Shown: positions 48,125-58,200, numbered from the stretch's first letter. The stretch: DNA of 64,000 bases from Chryseobacterium indologenes (GCF_001295265.1 NZ_LJOD01000017.1:45587-109586); one strand, 5' to 3'. Numbers and translations are program-made. The notes: generated from the sequence alone by a model not told the origin.

Positions 48125-49000
48125 ATGAAGAATATTATTTTTTTACTGCTTTCATCCTTTGTTTTTGGCCAGAAAGCCACCTTATTTCCTGTAAAAAAAG
48201 GAAATCAGTGGGGATTTGTTGATCAGAATAATAAACTGGTGATTGCGCCCCAATATGATCTTGCTTATCCTTTTAAAGAATATAAAGTATACAATTCCCA
48301 AAGTAAGAACTATACTCATGTGATGTCTGCCCATGTCCGCCTTAATAACCAATCTAAATGTATTGCAGAAAACAATACTGAAATAGACTGCAAAAAGCTG
48401 AAAGATATTTCAGAGACAGCAGATAATGATACATACAGCAGTATCATGTCAGCTACAGAAACGGAAGTAAAAGCAATGGAGAGAAAAGCTGAAAATGAAA
48501 AACAGGAGATCATCAGCCAGCTTTCTAAAGATATTCAGGAACAATATGAGAGTATTGACGTTTTTGCAAAATCAACACCTCTGTTCCTGGTAAAAAAGAA
48601 TGGTAAAAGCGGAATCATCAACAATACAGGAAAATTAATAATTCCTGCTGATTACGATTATATTGAAGGACACAGCTATGAGACATCACCAGGTAAATTT
48701 GAACCCTATTTCATCGCCGGACCCTATACCAGAACCGGAGTACATCAATACTTTACCAAAGACGGGAAATTATTTTTAGACAATTACCAGCCTTATTCCT
48801 CAATCCATCAGTTTGGAAAATTAACCATTGTTGCTGATAAAAATGGCAAGAAGAAAATATACAGCCTGCCTGCCCGAAAATACATCAATGACAAAACCTA
48901 TGATAAATTTTCCTGGTTTACAGATGGAATGATGCTGGTAGAAAGAGCCGGAAAAGAGTTCTACATTGATGAATCCGGAAAAGAATATATAGCAAAGTAA
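48125..49000 (+). CDS. Secreted WG-repeat protein
   Basis: The 291-residue protein has a signal peptide (NIIFLLLSSFVFGQ) and WG units: VKKGNQWGFVDQNNKLVIAPQYDLAYPF (17-45) and KKNGKSGIINNTGKLIIPADYDYIEG (~155-185). A helical Glu/Lys-rich connector (~105-150) lies between them and further degenerate units follow. It probably mediates protein contacts in the periplasm. Its neighbour 11 bases downstream is an outer-membrane barrel, so it may be a partner of it. Confidence 0.83.
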   Translation: MKNIIFLLLSSFVFGQKATLFPVKKGNQWGFVDQNNKLVIAPQYDLAYPFKEYKVYNSQSKNYTHVMSAHVRLNNQSKCIAENNTEIDCKKLKDISETADNDTYSSIMSATETEVKAMERKAENEKQEIISQLSKDIQEQYESIDVFAKSTPLFLVKKNGKSGIINNTGKLIIPADYDYIEGHSYETSPGKFEPYFIAGPYTRTGVHQYFTKDGKLFLDNYQPYSSIHQFGKLTIVADKNGKKKIYSLPARKYINDKTYDKFSWFTDGMMLVERAGKEFYIDESGKEYIAK

Positions 49001-49011
49001 AAAATTATTGT

Positions 49012-50616
49012 TTGATCCGTTTATTAACCATATTACTTTTGTTATTCTGCACTTTCTTTAAGGCGCAGAACAAGCAATACTGGCTGATTGATACGCAAAC
49101 CAATGTCCGGAAAAAGGTAAAAGATTCTGCTTCTGCGGTAAAGTTCCTGGACTCTCTTTCACAGAATAATTATTTCTTCACCCAGCTGAAGGACGTAAAA
49201 ATAAAAGGAGACAGCACAGAAATTTTCTTTGATAAAGGAAAAAATTATAATGAAACGTATGTGGACCTATCGGATTCAATTGTGTATAAGCTGAAAATTC
49301 AGAAGGATTTTTTCACTAAAAATTTAGATTCCACCAAAAAAAGCATTAACAGGAAATATATTGATGAAGGTTACTCTTTCAGCCGGATCAAATCAAAATA
49401 TAAAGGCCAGAAAAACGGCTATCCGGTTATTGAGCTTGATATTAACAAAAATGATAAGCGAACCATTGACGGTTTTGTGGTAAAAGGCTACGAAAGGGTC
49501 CCTAAAAGGTTTATGAAAAATATTGAAAAGGAATTCAAAGGGAAAACCTACGATGATAAAAACCTTCTGGCCATCAGTAAAAGCTTTCAGAGCCATGCCT
49601 TTGTTACACTGGAACGGCCGCCTCAGACTTTGTTCACAAAAGACTCCACGAATATTTACCTGTTTATGGAAAAGAAAAAAACCAATACCTTTGATGGAGT
49701 TATCGGTTTCGGAAATGATAAAACAGAAAAGTTTACCCTGAACGGAACCCTGAATGTAAATTTCAGGAATATGTTTAACGGCTTTGAGACCGTGAACCTT
49801 TACTGGCAGAGAAACCCCGATAAAGGGCAGACTTTTGATCTTCAGACAGACATTCCTTACCTTCTTAAATCTAATGTGGGAATGAACCTGAAAGTGAATA
49901 TTTTCAGACAGGACTCCACGTTTGCCAATGTAAAATTCCTTCCTGCTTTTTATTATAACATTAATAACCGTAATAAAATCGGGCTAAGAGGAACTCTTGA
50001 AACATCGAGCATTATTGACACCCTGTATGTTCAGGGAAAAGATTACAACAAAAAAGGAATCGGGATCTGGTTTGAAATGACAGAACCAACTGACATTGAT
50101 CTTTTCCTTTATAAAACAAGGATCAATGCCGGTTATGACTACCTGACCACTACATACAGCAAAGATAATATCAAGGCCAACCAGAACCAATTCTATTTCT
50201 TTGGAGAACATAACTATCATATTTCCGGAAACCACTTCCTCAATATTAAAGCGGAAGGTGCCATGATGGATTCTAAAATAGAGTTCTCCGCCAACGAATT
50301 ATACCGTTTCGGCGGCTGGAATTCCATGCGGGGTTTCAATGAAAAATCCCTCGCTGCCGATTTCTACTATTACGGAGGGCTGGAATACCGCTATCTGATA
50401 GGCAACCAGGCCTTTTTTGATCTCTTCGGACAGTATGGGCAGCTCAATAATAAATCGCTCAACGTAAAGCCCAAACTCTACAGTGTTGGCCTAGGATTTA
50501 ATTTCTTTATTCCGATCGGGCTGATGAGCTTCCAGCTTTCCAATGGTAATGAGTTTGGAAATCCTTTTAAATTCAATGATATTAAGATCCATTGGGGAAT
50601 TCTGAGCAGATTCTAA
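49012..50616 (+). CDS. Omp85/BamA-superfamily outer-membrane protein
   Basis: The 534-residue protein has a signal peptide (LLTILLLLFCTFFKAQ) and POTRA-like periplasmic domains (~35-215; GYSFSRIKSKY, TIDGFVVKGYERVPKRFMKNIEKEFKGKTYDDKNLLAISKSF). A C-terminal barrel (~225-534) has the L6 signature RFGGWNSMRGFNE (RGF). It ends KIHWGILSRF with a terminal Phe, as barrel proteins do. It is shorter than BamA (~800), so more like TamA/ShlB-type proteins. The start is TTG at 49012: there is no in-frame ATG nearby, and upstream is the WG gene 11 bases away. Confidence 0.82.
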   Translation: MIRLLTILLLLFCTFFKAQNKQYWLIDTQTNVRKKVKDSASAVKFLDSLSQNNYFFTQLKDVKIKGDSTEIFFDKGKNYNETYVDLSDSIVYKLKIQKDFFTKNLDSTKKSINRKYIDEGYSFSRIKSKYKGQKNGYPVIELDINKNDKRTIDGFVVKGYERVPKRFMKNIEKEFKGKTYDDKNLLAISKSFQSHAFVTLERPPQTLFTKDSTNIYLFMEKKKTNTFDGVIGFGNDKTEKFTLNGTLNVNFRNMFNGFETVNLYWQRNPDKGQTFDLQTDIPYLLKSNVGMNLKVNIFRQDSTFANVKFLPAFYYNINNRNKIGLRGTLETSSIIDTLYVQGKDYNKKGIGIWFEMTEPTDIDLFLYKTRINAGYDYLTTTYSKDNIKANQNQFYFFGEHNYHISGNHFLNIKAEGAMMDSKIEFSANELYRFGGWNSMRGFNEKSLAADFYYYGGLEYRYLIGNQAFFDLFGQYGQLNNKSLNVKPKLYSVGLGFNFFIPIGLMSFQLSNGNEFGNPFKFNDIKIHWGILSRF

Positions 50617-50695
50617 AAGAGAATAGGATGATAATAGATTTTCATGCAAAGCTTTCATTTTTTTAGCTGCTGATTTAAAGGAATCAAAGGTTAGA

Positions 50696-50709
50696 ATCAA
50701 CGTGTTGAT
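50696..50709. promoter_or_regulatory. Possible operator palindrome upstream of susC
   Basis: ATCAAC-GT-GTTGAT is a perfect 6-bp inverted repeat, 193 bases before susC. A regulator site is possible but unproven. The rest of the 285-base spacer is AT-rich without genes. Confidence 0.25.
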
Positions 50710-50882
50710 CCCTCGAAGTTTATGGATAAAATATCGCCTGTTATAAATGATATAATAAAGTAAAAACTGTTATACAAAAGGAAATTCCTGTTTTATTAAA
50801 ATGTTAATTATAATTGTTAAAAAATATTAAAATCATATTTTTATTTTAATATGGGCGTAAACTTCAGGTAATACTGCGGGGC

Positions 50883-50890
50883 TAAATTTG
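50883..50890 (+). promoter_or_regulatory. -7 element (TAAATTTG) for susCD
   Basis: This exact TAnnTTTG match lies 11 bases before the SusC ATG, implying a leader of only a few bases. Confidence 0.5.
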
Positions 50891-50901
50891 CCCTCAAAAA
50901 A

Positions 50902-53900
50902 ATGAAGAAAACGCTAGCTTCCTTTGCAGTTTTTTTACTCCCCCTTTATCTTACTGCCCAAGAAATTAACATTTCCGGAAATGTAAAATCCGAGAACGGC
51001 TCCCAAATATCCGGAGTAAGCATTACCGATAAAAACACCGGAAAAACTACAATTACTGATGAAAATGGAAATTTCACCATCTCAGCCAGCCCAAAAGATA
51101 TCCTTGAGTTTTATGCTCCGGATTTTTCACTTTTTACCGTAGAAGTTTCTTCTAAAAAAGAATATTCTGTAGTATTGAGAAAACCACAGGAAAAGCAGAT
51201 TGAAGGAGTTGTGATAACCGCTTTGGGAATTACCAAAAAGAAAGAAAAGATTGGTTACGCCACACAGGAAGTCGGTACAAAACAGTTTGAAACGATTACT
51301 ACACCAAGCTTAGGAAATTTATTTTCCGGACAGGTTGCCGGACTGAATGTTTCCAATCCAACAGGAATGCAGCAGGCTCCTCAATTTACTTTAAGAGGAA
51401 ACTCTAATTTAATTTTTGTCATTGATGGGGTGATTGTGGAGAAAGAGGTTTTTCAGAACCTGGATCCCAATAATATTGAAAACATCAATGTTCTGAAAGG
51501 AGCCACCGCTTCAGCATTATATGGTTCCAGAGGAAGATACGGAGCAGTCCTGATCACTACAAAAACAGCCAAAAAGAAAGGCTTCACCGTTGAGTTTTCA
51601 CAGAATACCATGGTAACGGGAGGTTTTACCAATCTTCCTAAAACTCAGACCGAATATGGAAACGGCTCCCACGGGAAATATGAATTCTGGGACGGAGCAG
51701 ACGGAGGAGTTAATGACGGGGATATGATCTGGGGTCCTAAATTTACACCCGGTCTGAAGATCGCCCAGTGGAACAGTCCCATCCGGGATAAGGTAACCGG
51801 CCAGGTCATTCCATGGTATGGCGCAGTAACCGGAACACAGTACAACGATAAATCAAGATATGAAAGGGTTCCGATTGACTGGCAGTATCATGATAATTTA
51901 AGCACATTCCTGAAACCGGCTGTTATCAATAACAACAGCTTCTCCGTAAGCTATAAAAATAATAAAGACATCTACCGTCTTTCCGGAAACTTTATGAATT
52001 ATGATGACAGGATTCCGGGCTCATACCTGCAGCGGTACGGAGTGAATTTCTCTTCGGAAAATCATTTGGGAGAAAAACTGATCTTTGATACTAAATTTAA
52101 CTTCAACCAAACCTTTACCCCCAATATTCCCAATTACGATTACAATCCAAGCGGACATATGTACACCATCCTGATCTGGATGGGAGCCGATGTAGACGGA
52201 AGGGATCTCAAAAATCATATGTGGATTCCCGGAAGAGAGGGCACAGCACAGGCTAACTGGAATTATGCCTGGTATAATAACCCATGGTTCGGAGCTGAAT
52301 ATTATAAAAATAAAAACCGGACCAACGTCATCAATGCACAGACCGGTCTTGAATATAAAGCCACTCAGGATTTCTCGGTAAAAGGTAAAATATCTATTGT
52401 AGAAAACCACAATAAGCAGGAAATATTAAGTCCGTATTCCTATTTCAACTACAGCGCTCCGAGAAGCGGGGGATATATTCTGAATGACTCCAAAACATGG
52501 AATCTCAACTATGATGTACTGGCCACCTACAAGAAAAAAATATCTGACAACTTCGATTTTACAGTAAATGCAGGAGGCTCGGCATTTTACTACAAAAATA
52601 ATATCGATAATGCATCCACAGACGGTCTCAGAGTTCCGGAACGTTATAGTCTGGAAAATTCCATCGGAGCTTTAAAATATTATGATTATCTGAAAGAAAA
52701 GCTGATCTACAGTGCGTATTCAACGATTGATATTGGATTATACAATGCCTTCTTTGTGAATATTTCAGGCCGTAATGACTGGTCTTCTACCCTTCCTAAG
52801 GCTAACAGATCTTATTTCTATCCTTCTGCTTCGGTAAGTGCTGTTGTCTCCAACCTGATTACAATGCCAAAAGCGGTGAATATGCTGAAACTTTCCGCTT
52901 CATGGGCAAAAGTAGCGTACGACTTCCAGCCTTATTCAATCAGAAATTATTACCTGAACAATAAAGGAATTACATTCAACGGAAATCCTACCAATTATTA
53001 CCCTACCATCCTGAATGTTGAAAATTCTCTAAAACCGGAACAGACCAAGTCTTATGAACTGGGATTAAGCGCCGGTTTATTCAACAACAGAATTACACTG
53101 GATGCTACCTATTTCAGAACACTGGATTATAATAACATCCTTGAATTCCCAACAGCACAATCATCAGGATTTACTTCACAATATGTAAACGGAAATGAGT
53201 ATACAACAAAAGGGGTTGAGATTTCACTAGGATTGGTTCCGGTAAAAACAGCCAATTTTACATGGAGATCTTTAATCAACTGGAGTACATATGAGCAGAA
53301 GCTGACTTCTATTTACGACAATATGCCGAACTACAACAACATCAAACTCGGTGAGAGAATGGACAGCTTCTACGATTATACCTGGCAGAAATCACCAGAC
53401 GGAAAGGTTATTCTGAATGCCAATACAGGAATGCCTACAAGAGCCAACACACCAAGCAATTTAGGACATTTTAACCCGGACTGGACCTTCGGATTCAACA
53501 ATACATTTAAATACAAAAAGCTATCCTTAAATATCGGGATCGACGGAAGCATCGGCGGAGTGATGAGATCTCAGGTGGTTGAAAAAATGTGGTGGGGTGG
53601 AAAACATCCGAATTCTACTGCGTACAGAGACCTTGAATATGCGAATCCGGGAACGTATTATTTTGTTCCGGATGGTGTTAATTACAACGCAGCTACAGGA
53701 ACCTATACAACGCACACCAAACCGATCAGCTTCCAGGACTGGGCACAGAATTATCCTTACCAGGCAAGGGTTACAGAAGAGGAAAGTAAACTATTTGCCA
53801 ATGTTTTTGACCGGACTTTCATCAAGCTGAGATCGGTAATTTTAGAATATGATTTCTCGTCTCTTCTTAATCCAAAAGGAATGGTAAAGAATTTAACAGT

Positions 53901-54048
53901 GAACGTTTCAGCGTATAACCTGGCGATGTGGAAAAAGTCTAAAAACCTTTATTCCGATCCTGATTTCCAGCTCAAAACCAAAGATTCCAATGATATCCAG
54001 GACCCTTCCAGCAGATGGTTCGGAATCGGATTTAATCTTAAATTTTAA
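50902..54048 (+). CDS. SusC/RagA family TonB-linked outer-membrane receptor
   Basis: The 1048-residue receptor has a signal peptide (LASFAVFLLPLYLTAQ) and an N-terminal carboxypeptidase-regulatory-like domain (~22-95, INISGNVKSENGSQISGVSITDKNTGKTTITDENGNF). The plug follows (QIEGVVITALGITKKKEKIGYATQEV, FVIDGVIVEKEVFQNLDPNNIENINVLKGATASALYGSRGRYGAVLITTK), then a 22-strand barrel ending RWFGIGFNLKF. It acts with the SusD lipoprotein 20 bases downstream to import large substrates using TonB energy. The nearest enzyme gene is a phospholipase C, so the ligand may be a lipid-derived phosphocompound rather than a glycan (inference). Confidence 0.95.
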   Translation: MKKTLASFAVFLLPLYLTAQEINISGNVKSENGSQISGVSITDKNTGKTTITDENGNFTISASPKDILEFYAPDFSLFTVEVSSKKEYSVVLRKPQEKQIEGVVITALGITKKKEKIGYATQEVGTKQFETITTPSLGNLFSGQVAGLNVSNPTGMQQAPQFTLRGNSNLIFVIDGVIVEKEVFQNLDPNNIENINVLKGATASALYGSRGRYGAVLITTKTAKKKGFTVEFSQNTMVTGGFTNLPKTQTEYGNGSHGKYEFWDGADGGVNDGDMIWGPKFTPGLKIAQWNSPIRDKVTGQVIPWYGAVTGTQYNDKSRYERVPIDWQYHDNLSTFLKPAVINNNSFSVSYKNNKDIYRLSGNFMNYDDRIPGSYLQRYGVNFSSENHLGEKLIFDTKFNFNQTFTPNIPNYDYNPSGHMYTILIWMGADVDGRDLKNHMWIPGREGTAQANWNYAWYNNPWFGAEYYKNKNRTNVINAQTGLEYKATQDFSVKGKISIVENHNKQEILSPYSYFNYSAPRSGGYILNDSKTWNLNYDVLATYKKKISDNFDFTVNAGGSAFYYKNNIDNASTDGLRVPERYSLENSIGALKYYDYLKEKLIYSAYSTIDIGLYNAFFVNISGRNDWSSTLPKANRSYFYPSASVSAVVSNLITMPKAVNMLKLSASWAKVAYDFQPYSIRNYYLNNKGITFNGNPTNYYPTILNVENSLKPEQTKSYELGLSAGLFNNRITLDATYFRTLDYNNILEFPTAQSSGFTSQYVNGNEYTTKGVEISLGLVPVKTANFTWRSLINWSTYEQKLTSIYDNMPNYNNIKLGERMDSFYDYTWQKSPDGKVILNANTGMPTRANTPSNLGHFNPDWTFGFNNTFKYKKLSLNIGIDGSIGGVMRSQVVEKMWWGGKHPNSTAYRDLEYANPGTYYFVPDGVNYNAATGTYTTHTKPISFQDWAQNYPYQARVTEEESKLFANVFDRTFIKLRSVILEYDFSSLLNPKGMVKNLTVNVSAYNLAMWKKSKNLYSDPDFQLKTKDSNDIQDPSSRWFGIGFNLKF

Positions 54049-54068
54049 TTTAACACCCCTTCAGTACA

Positions 54069-55580
54069 ATGAAAAACAATATAATTCTCAATCTAACAAA
54101 GCTGAAAAAAACTGCTGTAAAATCATTATTTGCAGCAGGAATCCTGATGATGGCTTCTTGTGAATCCAGTCTTGACACCATCAATGAAAACCCTAATGAC
54201 CAGGCCAGCGTAGACCCGAAAGCCCTTCTAACCTATGTATCTATGAATACTTTTCAGGTTAACGGTGAAAATATGTATGCTTCAAGGATGATGATCGGGA
54301 CAGACGGTGAAAATACATATCAGTATATGAAATGGAATGAGGCATCTTTTGAAGTGTATACCAAAGCTCTTCTGAATACTGTAAAAATGATGCAGGAAGC
54401 AGAAAAAACCGGCAATAAAAATTATCTCGCAATCGGTAAATTCTACAGAGCCTATCATTTCTTTAACCTAAGTATGAAATTAGGAAGCATCCCTTATTCT
54501 GAAGCGGTAAAAGGTGAAGCTAAAATTACCCAGCCAAAATATGACAGCCAGGAAGCAGTGATGGCAGGTATTCTTACCGAACTGAAGGAAGCCAACGACC
54601 TTATCAATTCTACAGACAAGGTTGAAGGCGATATTATTTACAATGGTGACGCTACCAAATGGAAAAAACTGATCAATTCATTCCGTCTGAAGATACTGAT
54701 CACCCTATCTAAAAAAACAACACTGGGGAGCTACAATGTAGCAGGAGAGTTTGCTTCAATAGCAGGAAGCCAGCCTTTGATGACTTCTATCGGAGATAAT
54801 GGTGAACTGAAGTTTGCAGATGCCGCAGACAGCCGGTATACCATGTTCAATAACAGCGGCTACGGATCAAGTTTATATATGGCGGATTATTTCATTAATA
54901 TGTTTAAAGACAGACAGGATCCGAGACTTTTCACATTTGCAGCACAAACTACTGCCGCCAAGGAAGCCGCAAAGCCTATCACAGATTTTACAGGATATAA
55001 TGGAGGAAATCCTACTTCTCCTTATTCTGACAATGCAGCATTAATCACCGCAAAAAATATCTCCAAGGTAAATGACCGTTTTTATAAGGACGCTACGAAT
55101 GAGCCTTCTTCTGTATTAAGCTATTCTGAACTGGAGTTTATTCTAGCAGAAGCTGCCGCCCGCGGATGGATAGGCGGATCAGCAAAAACCCATTATGATA
55201 ATGCCATTAAAGCTAGCTTCAGCTTTTACCAGACGTATGTAAAGAACCCGAATCAGTATTTTGCAGGATTTGATGTTAACCAGTATCTTGCTTCTCCAAT
55301 GGTAATTTATAATGATTCTGCCCCTTTGCAAAACCGTATAGAAAAGATTATGACCCAGAAATACATGACGATGTTTCACCAGTCCCAATGGACATCCTAC
55401 TATGATTACCTGAGAACAGGATTTCCTAATTTTCCGTTACAGGCCGGAGTTTCTGCACCATTCAGATTCAGGTATCCGCAATCAGAATACAATTACAACA
55501 ATGCCAATCTGAAAGCTGCCCTGAATGCGCAATACGGAGGAAGTGACAATATCAATTCAAAACCGTGGTGGCTTCAGTAA
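54069..55580 (+). CDS. SusD/RagB family nutrient-binding outer-membrane lipoprotein
   Basis: The 503-residue lipoprotein has lipobox MMASC (~Cys30) and a SusD-like helical fold: CESSLDTINENPNDQASVDPKALLTYV, YLAIGKFYRAYHFFNLSMKLGSIPYSEAVKG, and LSYSELEFILAEAAARGWIGGSAKTHYDNAIKASFSFY. It is of the SusD-like_2 variety with TPR-type helices. It forms the lid over the SusC pore and is co-transcribed with it (20-base gap). Nothing in the 274 bases after it is clearly a gene. Confidence 0.93.
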   Translation: MKNNIILNLTKLKKTAVKSLFAAGILMMASCESSLDTINENPNDQASVDPKALLTYVSMNTFQVNGENMYASRMMIGTDGENTYQYMKWNEASFEVYTKALLNTVKMMQEAEKTGNKNYLAIGKFYRAYHFFNLSMKLGSIPYSEAVKGEAKITQPKYDSQEAVMAGILTELKEANDLINSTDKVEGDIIYNGDATKWKKLINSFRLKILITLSKKTTLGSYNVAGEFASIAGSQPLMTSIGDNGELKFADAADSRYTMFNNSGYGSSLYMADYFINMFKDRQDPRLFTFAAQTTAAKEAAKPITDFTGYNGGNPTSPYSDNAALITAKNISKVNDRFYKDATNEPSSVLSYSELEFILAEAAARGWIGGSAKTHYDNAIKASFSFYQTYVKNPNQYFAGFDVNQYLASPMVIYNDSAPLQNRIEKIMTQKYMTMFHQSQWTSYYDYLRTGFPNFPLQAGVSAPFRFRYPQSEYNYNNANLKAALNAQYGGSDNINSKPWWLQ

Positions 55581-55803
55581 AAAGCCCGAAAGCTGAAAGA
55601 GGCACATTTACTTAAAGTGATATCAATACAATAAGTCCACTTACGTCTTTGAAAATCTTTGCTTTTCTTCTAATGTATGCTCAGTTGTGAAGCTTTATTT
55701 GTACTGACTTCAATAGACTCGAGTATTAAAAATATAAACTTTTGCGCCCTACATTGACAAGAGCTTCAAAAAGTATAAACAAATTCATTTATAAAAATCC
55801 GGG

Positions 55804-55842
55804 AACCGTAAGAAAATCCTGTTAACTTGCGGTTTCTTTCTA
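55804..55842 (+). terminator. Hairpin before the phospholipase C gene
   Basis: A 9-bp stem AACCGTAAG/CTTGCGGTT (one G-T pair) with a 13-base loop is followed by TCTTTCT, 20 bases before ATG 55855. It could be a late susCD terminator or a leader attenuator of the phospholipase gene. Confidence 0.4.
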
Positions 55843-55854
55843 TTACGACAGATT

Positions 55855-58200
55855 ATGAACAGAAGAGAATTTTTAGAAAAATCAAGTCTTTTGCTGGCAG
55901 GGCTGGGAACTTCAAGCGTTCTGCACCCTTCCATTTTAAAAGCCCTTACTATTGAACCTGCTGCCCAATCTACTTTTTATGATGCAGAGCACATAGTAAT
56001 CCTGATGCAGGAAAACCGTTCCTTTGATCATGCTTTCGGAGCGCTCAGAGGAGTAAGAGGCTTTTCAGATAAAAGAGCTTTTATAAAAGAGGATGGCTAT
56101 TCTGTATTTTTCCAGAAGGGAAATTCCGGAAAATATGCATCACCTGCCCGGCTGGATCTTAGAAATACAAAGTCTACCTGGATGAGCTCACTACCCCATT
56201 CATGGTCTGATCAGCAGAAAGCTTTAAATAAGGGAAAATACGATCAATGGCTTCAGGCAAAAGCTTCGGGTAATAAAGATTATAAAGATATTCCGCTTAC
56301 TTTAGGGTATTATAACCGTGAAGATCTTCCGTTTTATTATCAGCTTGCCGATGCATTCACCATCTTCGATCAATATTTCTGTTCTTCCCTTACAGGAACC
56401 ACTCCAAACAGGCTCTTCCTTTGGTCCGGAACACTCCGTGAACAGCAAAATGGTAAAGCAAAGGCAAATGTCTACAATGAAAATATAGATTATGACAAAG
56501 CCAGGCAGGCGCACTGGAAAAGTTTTCCTGAGATTTTAGAGGAGCAGAATGTTTCCTGGAGAATATATCAGAATGAGATCAGTCTGCCGAAAGGAATGTC
56601 TGGTGAACAGGAGGCCTGGTTGAGTAATTTTACGGATAATCCTATTGAATGGTTTTCTGCCTTCAATGTAAAATTCTCCAAAGGCTATCATCAGCATATC
56701 CCTAAAATGATCGACCATCTGAAACAGGAAATAGAGAAAAAGCCCGAACAGAAAGAAAGACTGGAAAAGATGATCCGTGAGTTGGAGGAAGACCAGATTC
56801 AATATGATCCTGAAAATTATTCAAAACTATCGCAGAAGGAAAGAAATCTTCACGAAAAAGCCTTTACCACCAACAGCAATGACCCCGATTACTGGAATCT
56901 TGAGACCGGTCAGGATGATCATGGAGAAAGACTGGTTGTTCCGAAAGGAGATGTCCTGTTCCGGTTCCGGAAAGATGTTGAAGAAAAAAAGCTTCCATTA
57001 GTTTCATGGCTGGTAGCCCCTGAGCATTTTTCAGATCATCCCGGATCGCCATGGTACGGAGCATGGTATATTTCAGAAGTGCTGAACATTCTTACCAAAG
57101 ATCCCGAAATATGGAAGAAAACAATTTTCATTATTAATTATGATGAAAACGACGGTTATTTTGACCACGTTCTTCCTTTTGCTCCTCCGCTGAACCCCAA
57201 CCAGCCTGTTGATATGAATAGTAAAGAAGGCGCAGAATATGTAGACCGCTCGCAGGAATATATGAAAACCCTTCCTCTGAAGGATCATGAAAGAATTGAA
57301 GGCACCATAGGTCTGGGCTACCGGGTTCCGATGATTATTGCTTCTCCGTGGACGAAAGGCGGTTTTGTGAATTCCGAGGTTTCGGATCACACTTCTGTTC
57401 TTCAGTTCCTGGAAAAGTTCATTAAGAAAAAAGCAGGAAAAGATGTTACAGCAGACAATATCAGTGATTGGAGAAGGGCTGTGTGCGGAGATCTTACTTC
57501 TGCTTTTAATACAGCAGATACAAAAGCTCCACAAATGGATTATATTGATCAGAAAGATTATGCCAGCACGATCAATGCTGCCAAAAGCAAACCTGTTCCA
57601 AACCTGAAATGGTATGATGAGAACGAGCTTAACGAAAGGCTTCTTGATATTCAGGAAAGAGGGATGAAACCTTCTAATCCGCTTCCGTATCATTTCCATG
57701 TCAATCTGGAAAATAAAAAAATTCGTATGGAAAACTTAAAGGAAAATGGTGTTCCATTGATTATTTATGACAGAACGATGTTCAGCAAAGGAACTTTCTA
57801 TTATTCATATGCACTATATTCGAAACAGGAAATAAAACATGAAATATCCGGTCAGAACTACGACTATGAAGTCTTTGGGCCGAACGGATTTTTCAGAAAA
57901 TTCAAAGGCAGCCTGATTCCTGAAACGGAAGTGCTTTTTGTGAACAGAAACTCAGGACATAAAGCTGAAATTATTTTCAGGCAAAAGAAAAAAGGAAATA
58001 TCAATTTAGTGTTGGAAAATCTCTACGAAAAGAGCCGTAAAAATTTTTCAATACAGCAAACTGAAGAAAAAATGACAATTGATCTGGCTAAAAACAAAGG
58101 CTGGTATGATCTGAAAATCACTTCGGGAGATTGTATCTGGCATTTTGCGGGAAGAATAGAAAACGGAAAAGTGTCTGTTTCAGATCCTCATTGGATATAG
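55855..58200 (+). CDS. Phosphocholine-type phospholipase C
   Basis: The 781-residue enzyme has a twin-arginine-like signal (NRREFLEKSSLLLAGLG), so export may be folded via Tat. The phosphoesterase domain (~43-500) carries HIVILMQENRSFDHAFGALRGVRGF (metal/nucleophile region with Glu53-Asn54), FCSSLTGTTPNRLFLWSGT, FIINYDENDGYFDHVLPFAPP and SPWTKGGFVNSEVSDHTSVLQFLEKF. Two C-terminal beta domains of the DUF756 type follow (~580-690, 700-781). This is the layout of phosphocholine-specific phospholipase C, which releases phosphocholine from phosphatidylcholine or sphingomyelin. It lies after susCD and ~9 kb from the GDPD-phosphatase fusion, fitting phosphorus scavenging. Confidence 0.93.
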   Translation: MNRREFLEKSSLLLAGLGTSSVLHPSILKALTIEPAAQSTFYDAEHIVILMQENRSFDHAFGALRGVRGFSDKRAFIKEDGYSVFFQKGNSGKYASPARLDLRNTKSTWMSSLPHSWSDQQKALNKGKYDQWLQAKASGNKDYKDIPLTLGYYNREDLPFYYQLADAFTIFDQYFCSSLTGTTPNRLFLWSGTLREQQNGKAKANVYNENIDYDKARQAHWKSFPEILEEQNVSWRIYQNEISLPKGMSGEQEAWLSNFTDNPIEWFSAFNVKFSKGYHQHIPKMIDHLKQEIEKKPEQKERLEKMIRELEEDQIQYDPENYSKLSQKERNLHEKAFTTNSNDPDYWNLETGQDDHGERLVVPKGDVLFRFRKDVEEKKLPLVSWLVAPEHFSDHPGSPWYGAWYISEVLNILTKDPEIWKKTIFIINYDENDGYFDHVLPFAPPLNPNQPVDMNSKEGAEYVDRSQEYMKTLPLKDHERIEGTIGLGYRVPMIIASPWTKGGFVNSEVSDHTSVLQFLEKFIKKKAGKDVTADNISDWRRAVCGDLTSAFNTADTKAPQMDYIDQKDYASTINAAKSKPVPNLKWYDENELNERLLDIQERGMKPSNPLPYHFHVNLENKKIRMENLKENGVPLIIYDRTMFSKGTFYYSYALYSKQEIKHEISGQNYDYEVFGPNGFFRKFKGSLIPETEVLFVNRNSGHKAEIIFRQKKKGNINLVLENLYEKSRKNFSIQQTEEKMTIDLAKNKGWYDLKITSGDCIWHFAGRIENGKVSVSDPHWI

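Noticed and set aside
50802..50830. TGTTAA / TGTTAA / TATTAA direct repeats upstream of susC, reminiscent of a Pho box
   Set aside because: Spacings are 13 and 10 bases, not a regular 11, and the DNA is so AT-rich that such repeats arise easily. No matching set was found before the phosphatase or phospholipase genes.
57073..57699. A 208-codon minus-strand frame inside the phospholipase C gene
   Set aside because: It is antisense to conserved phosphoesterase motifs with composition typical of a shadow frame; no promoter or neighbour supports it.
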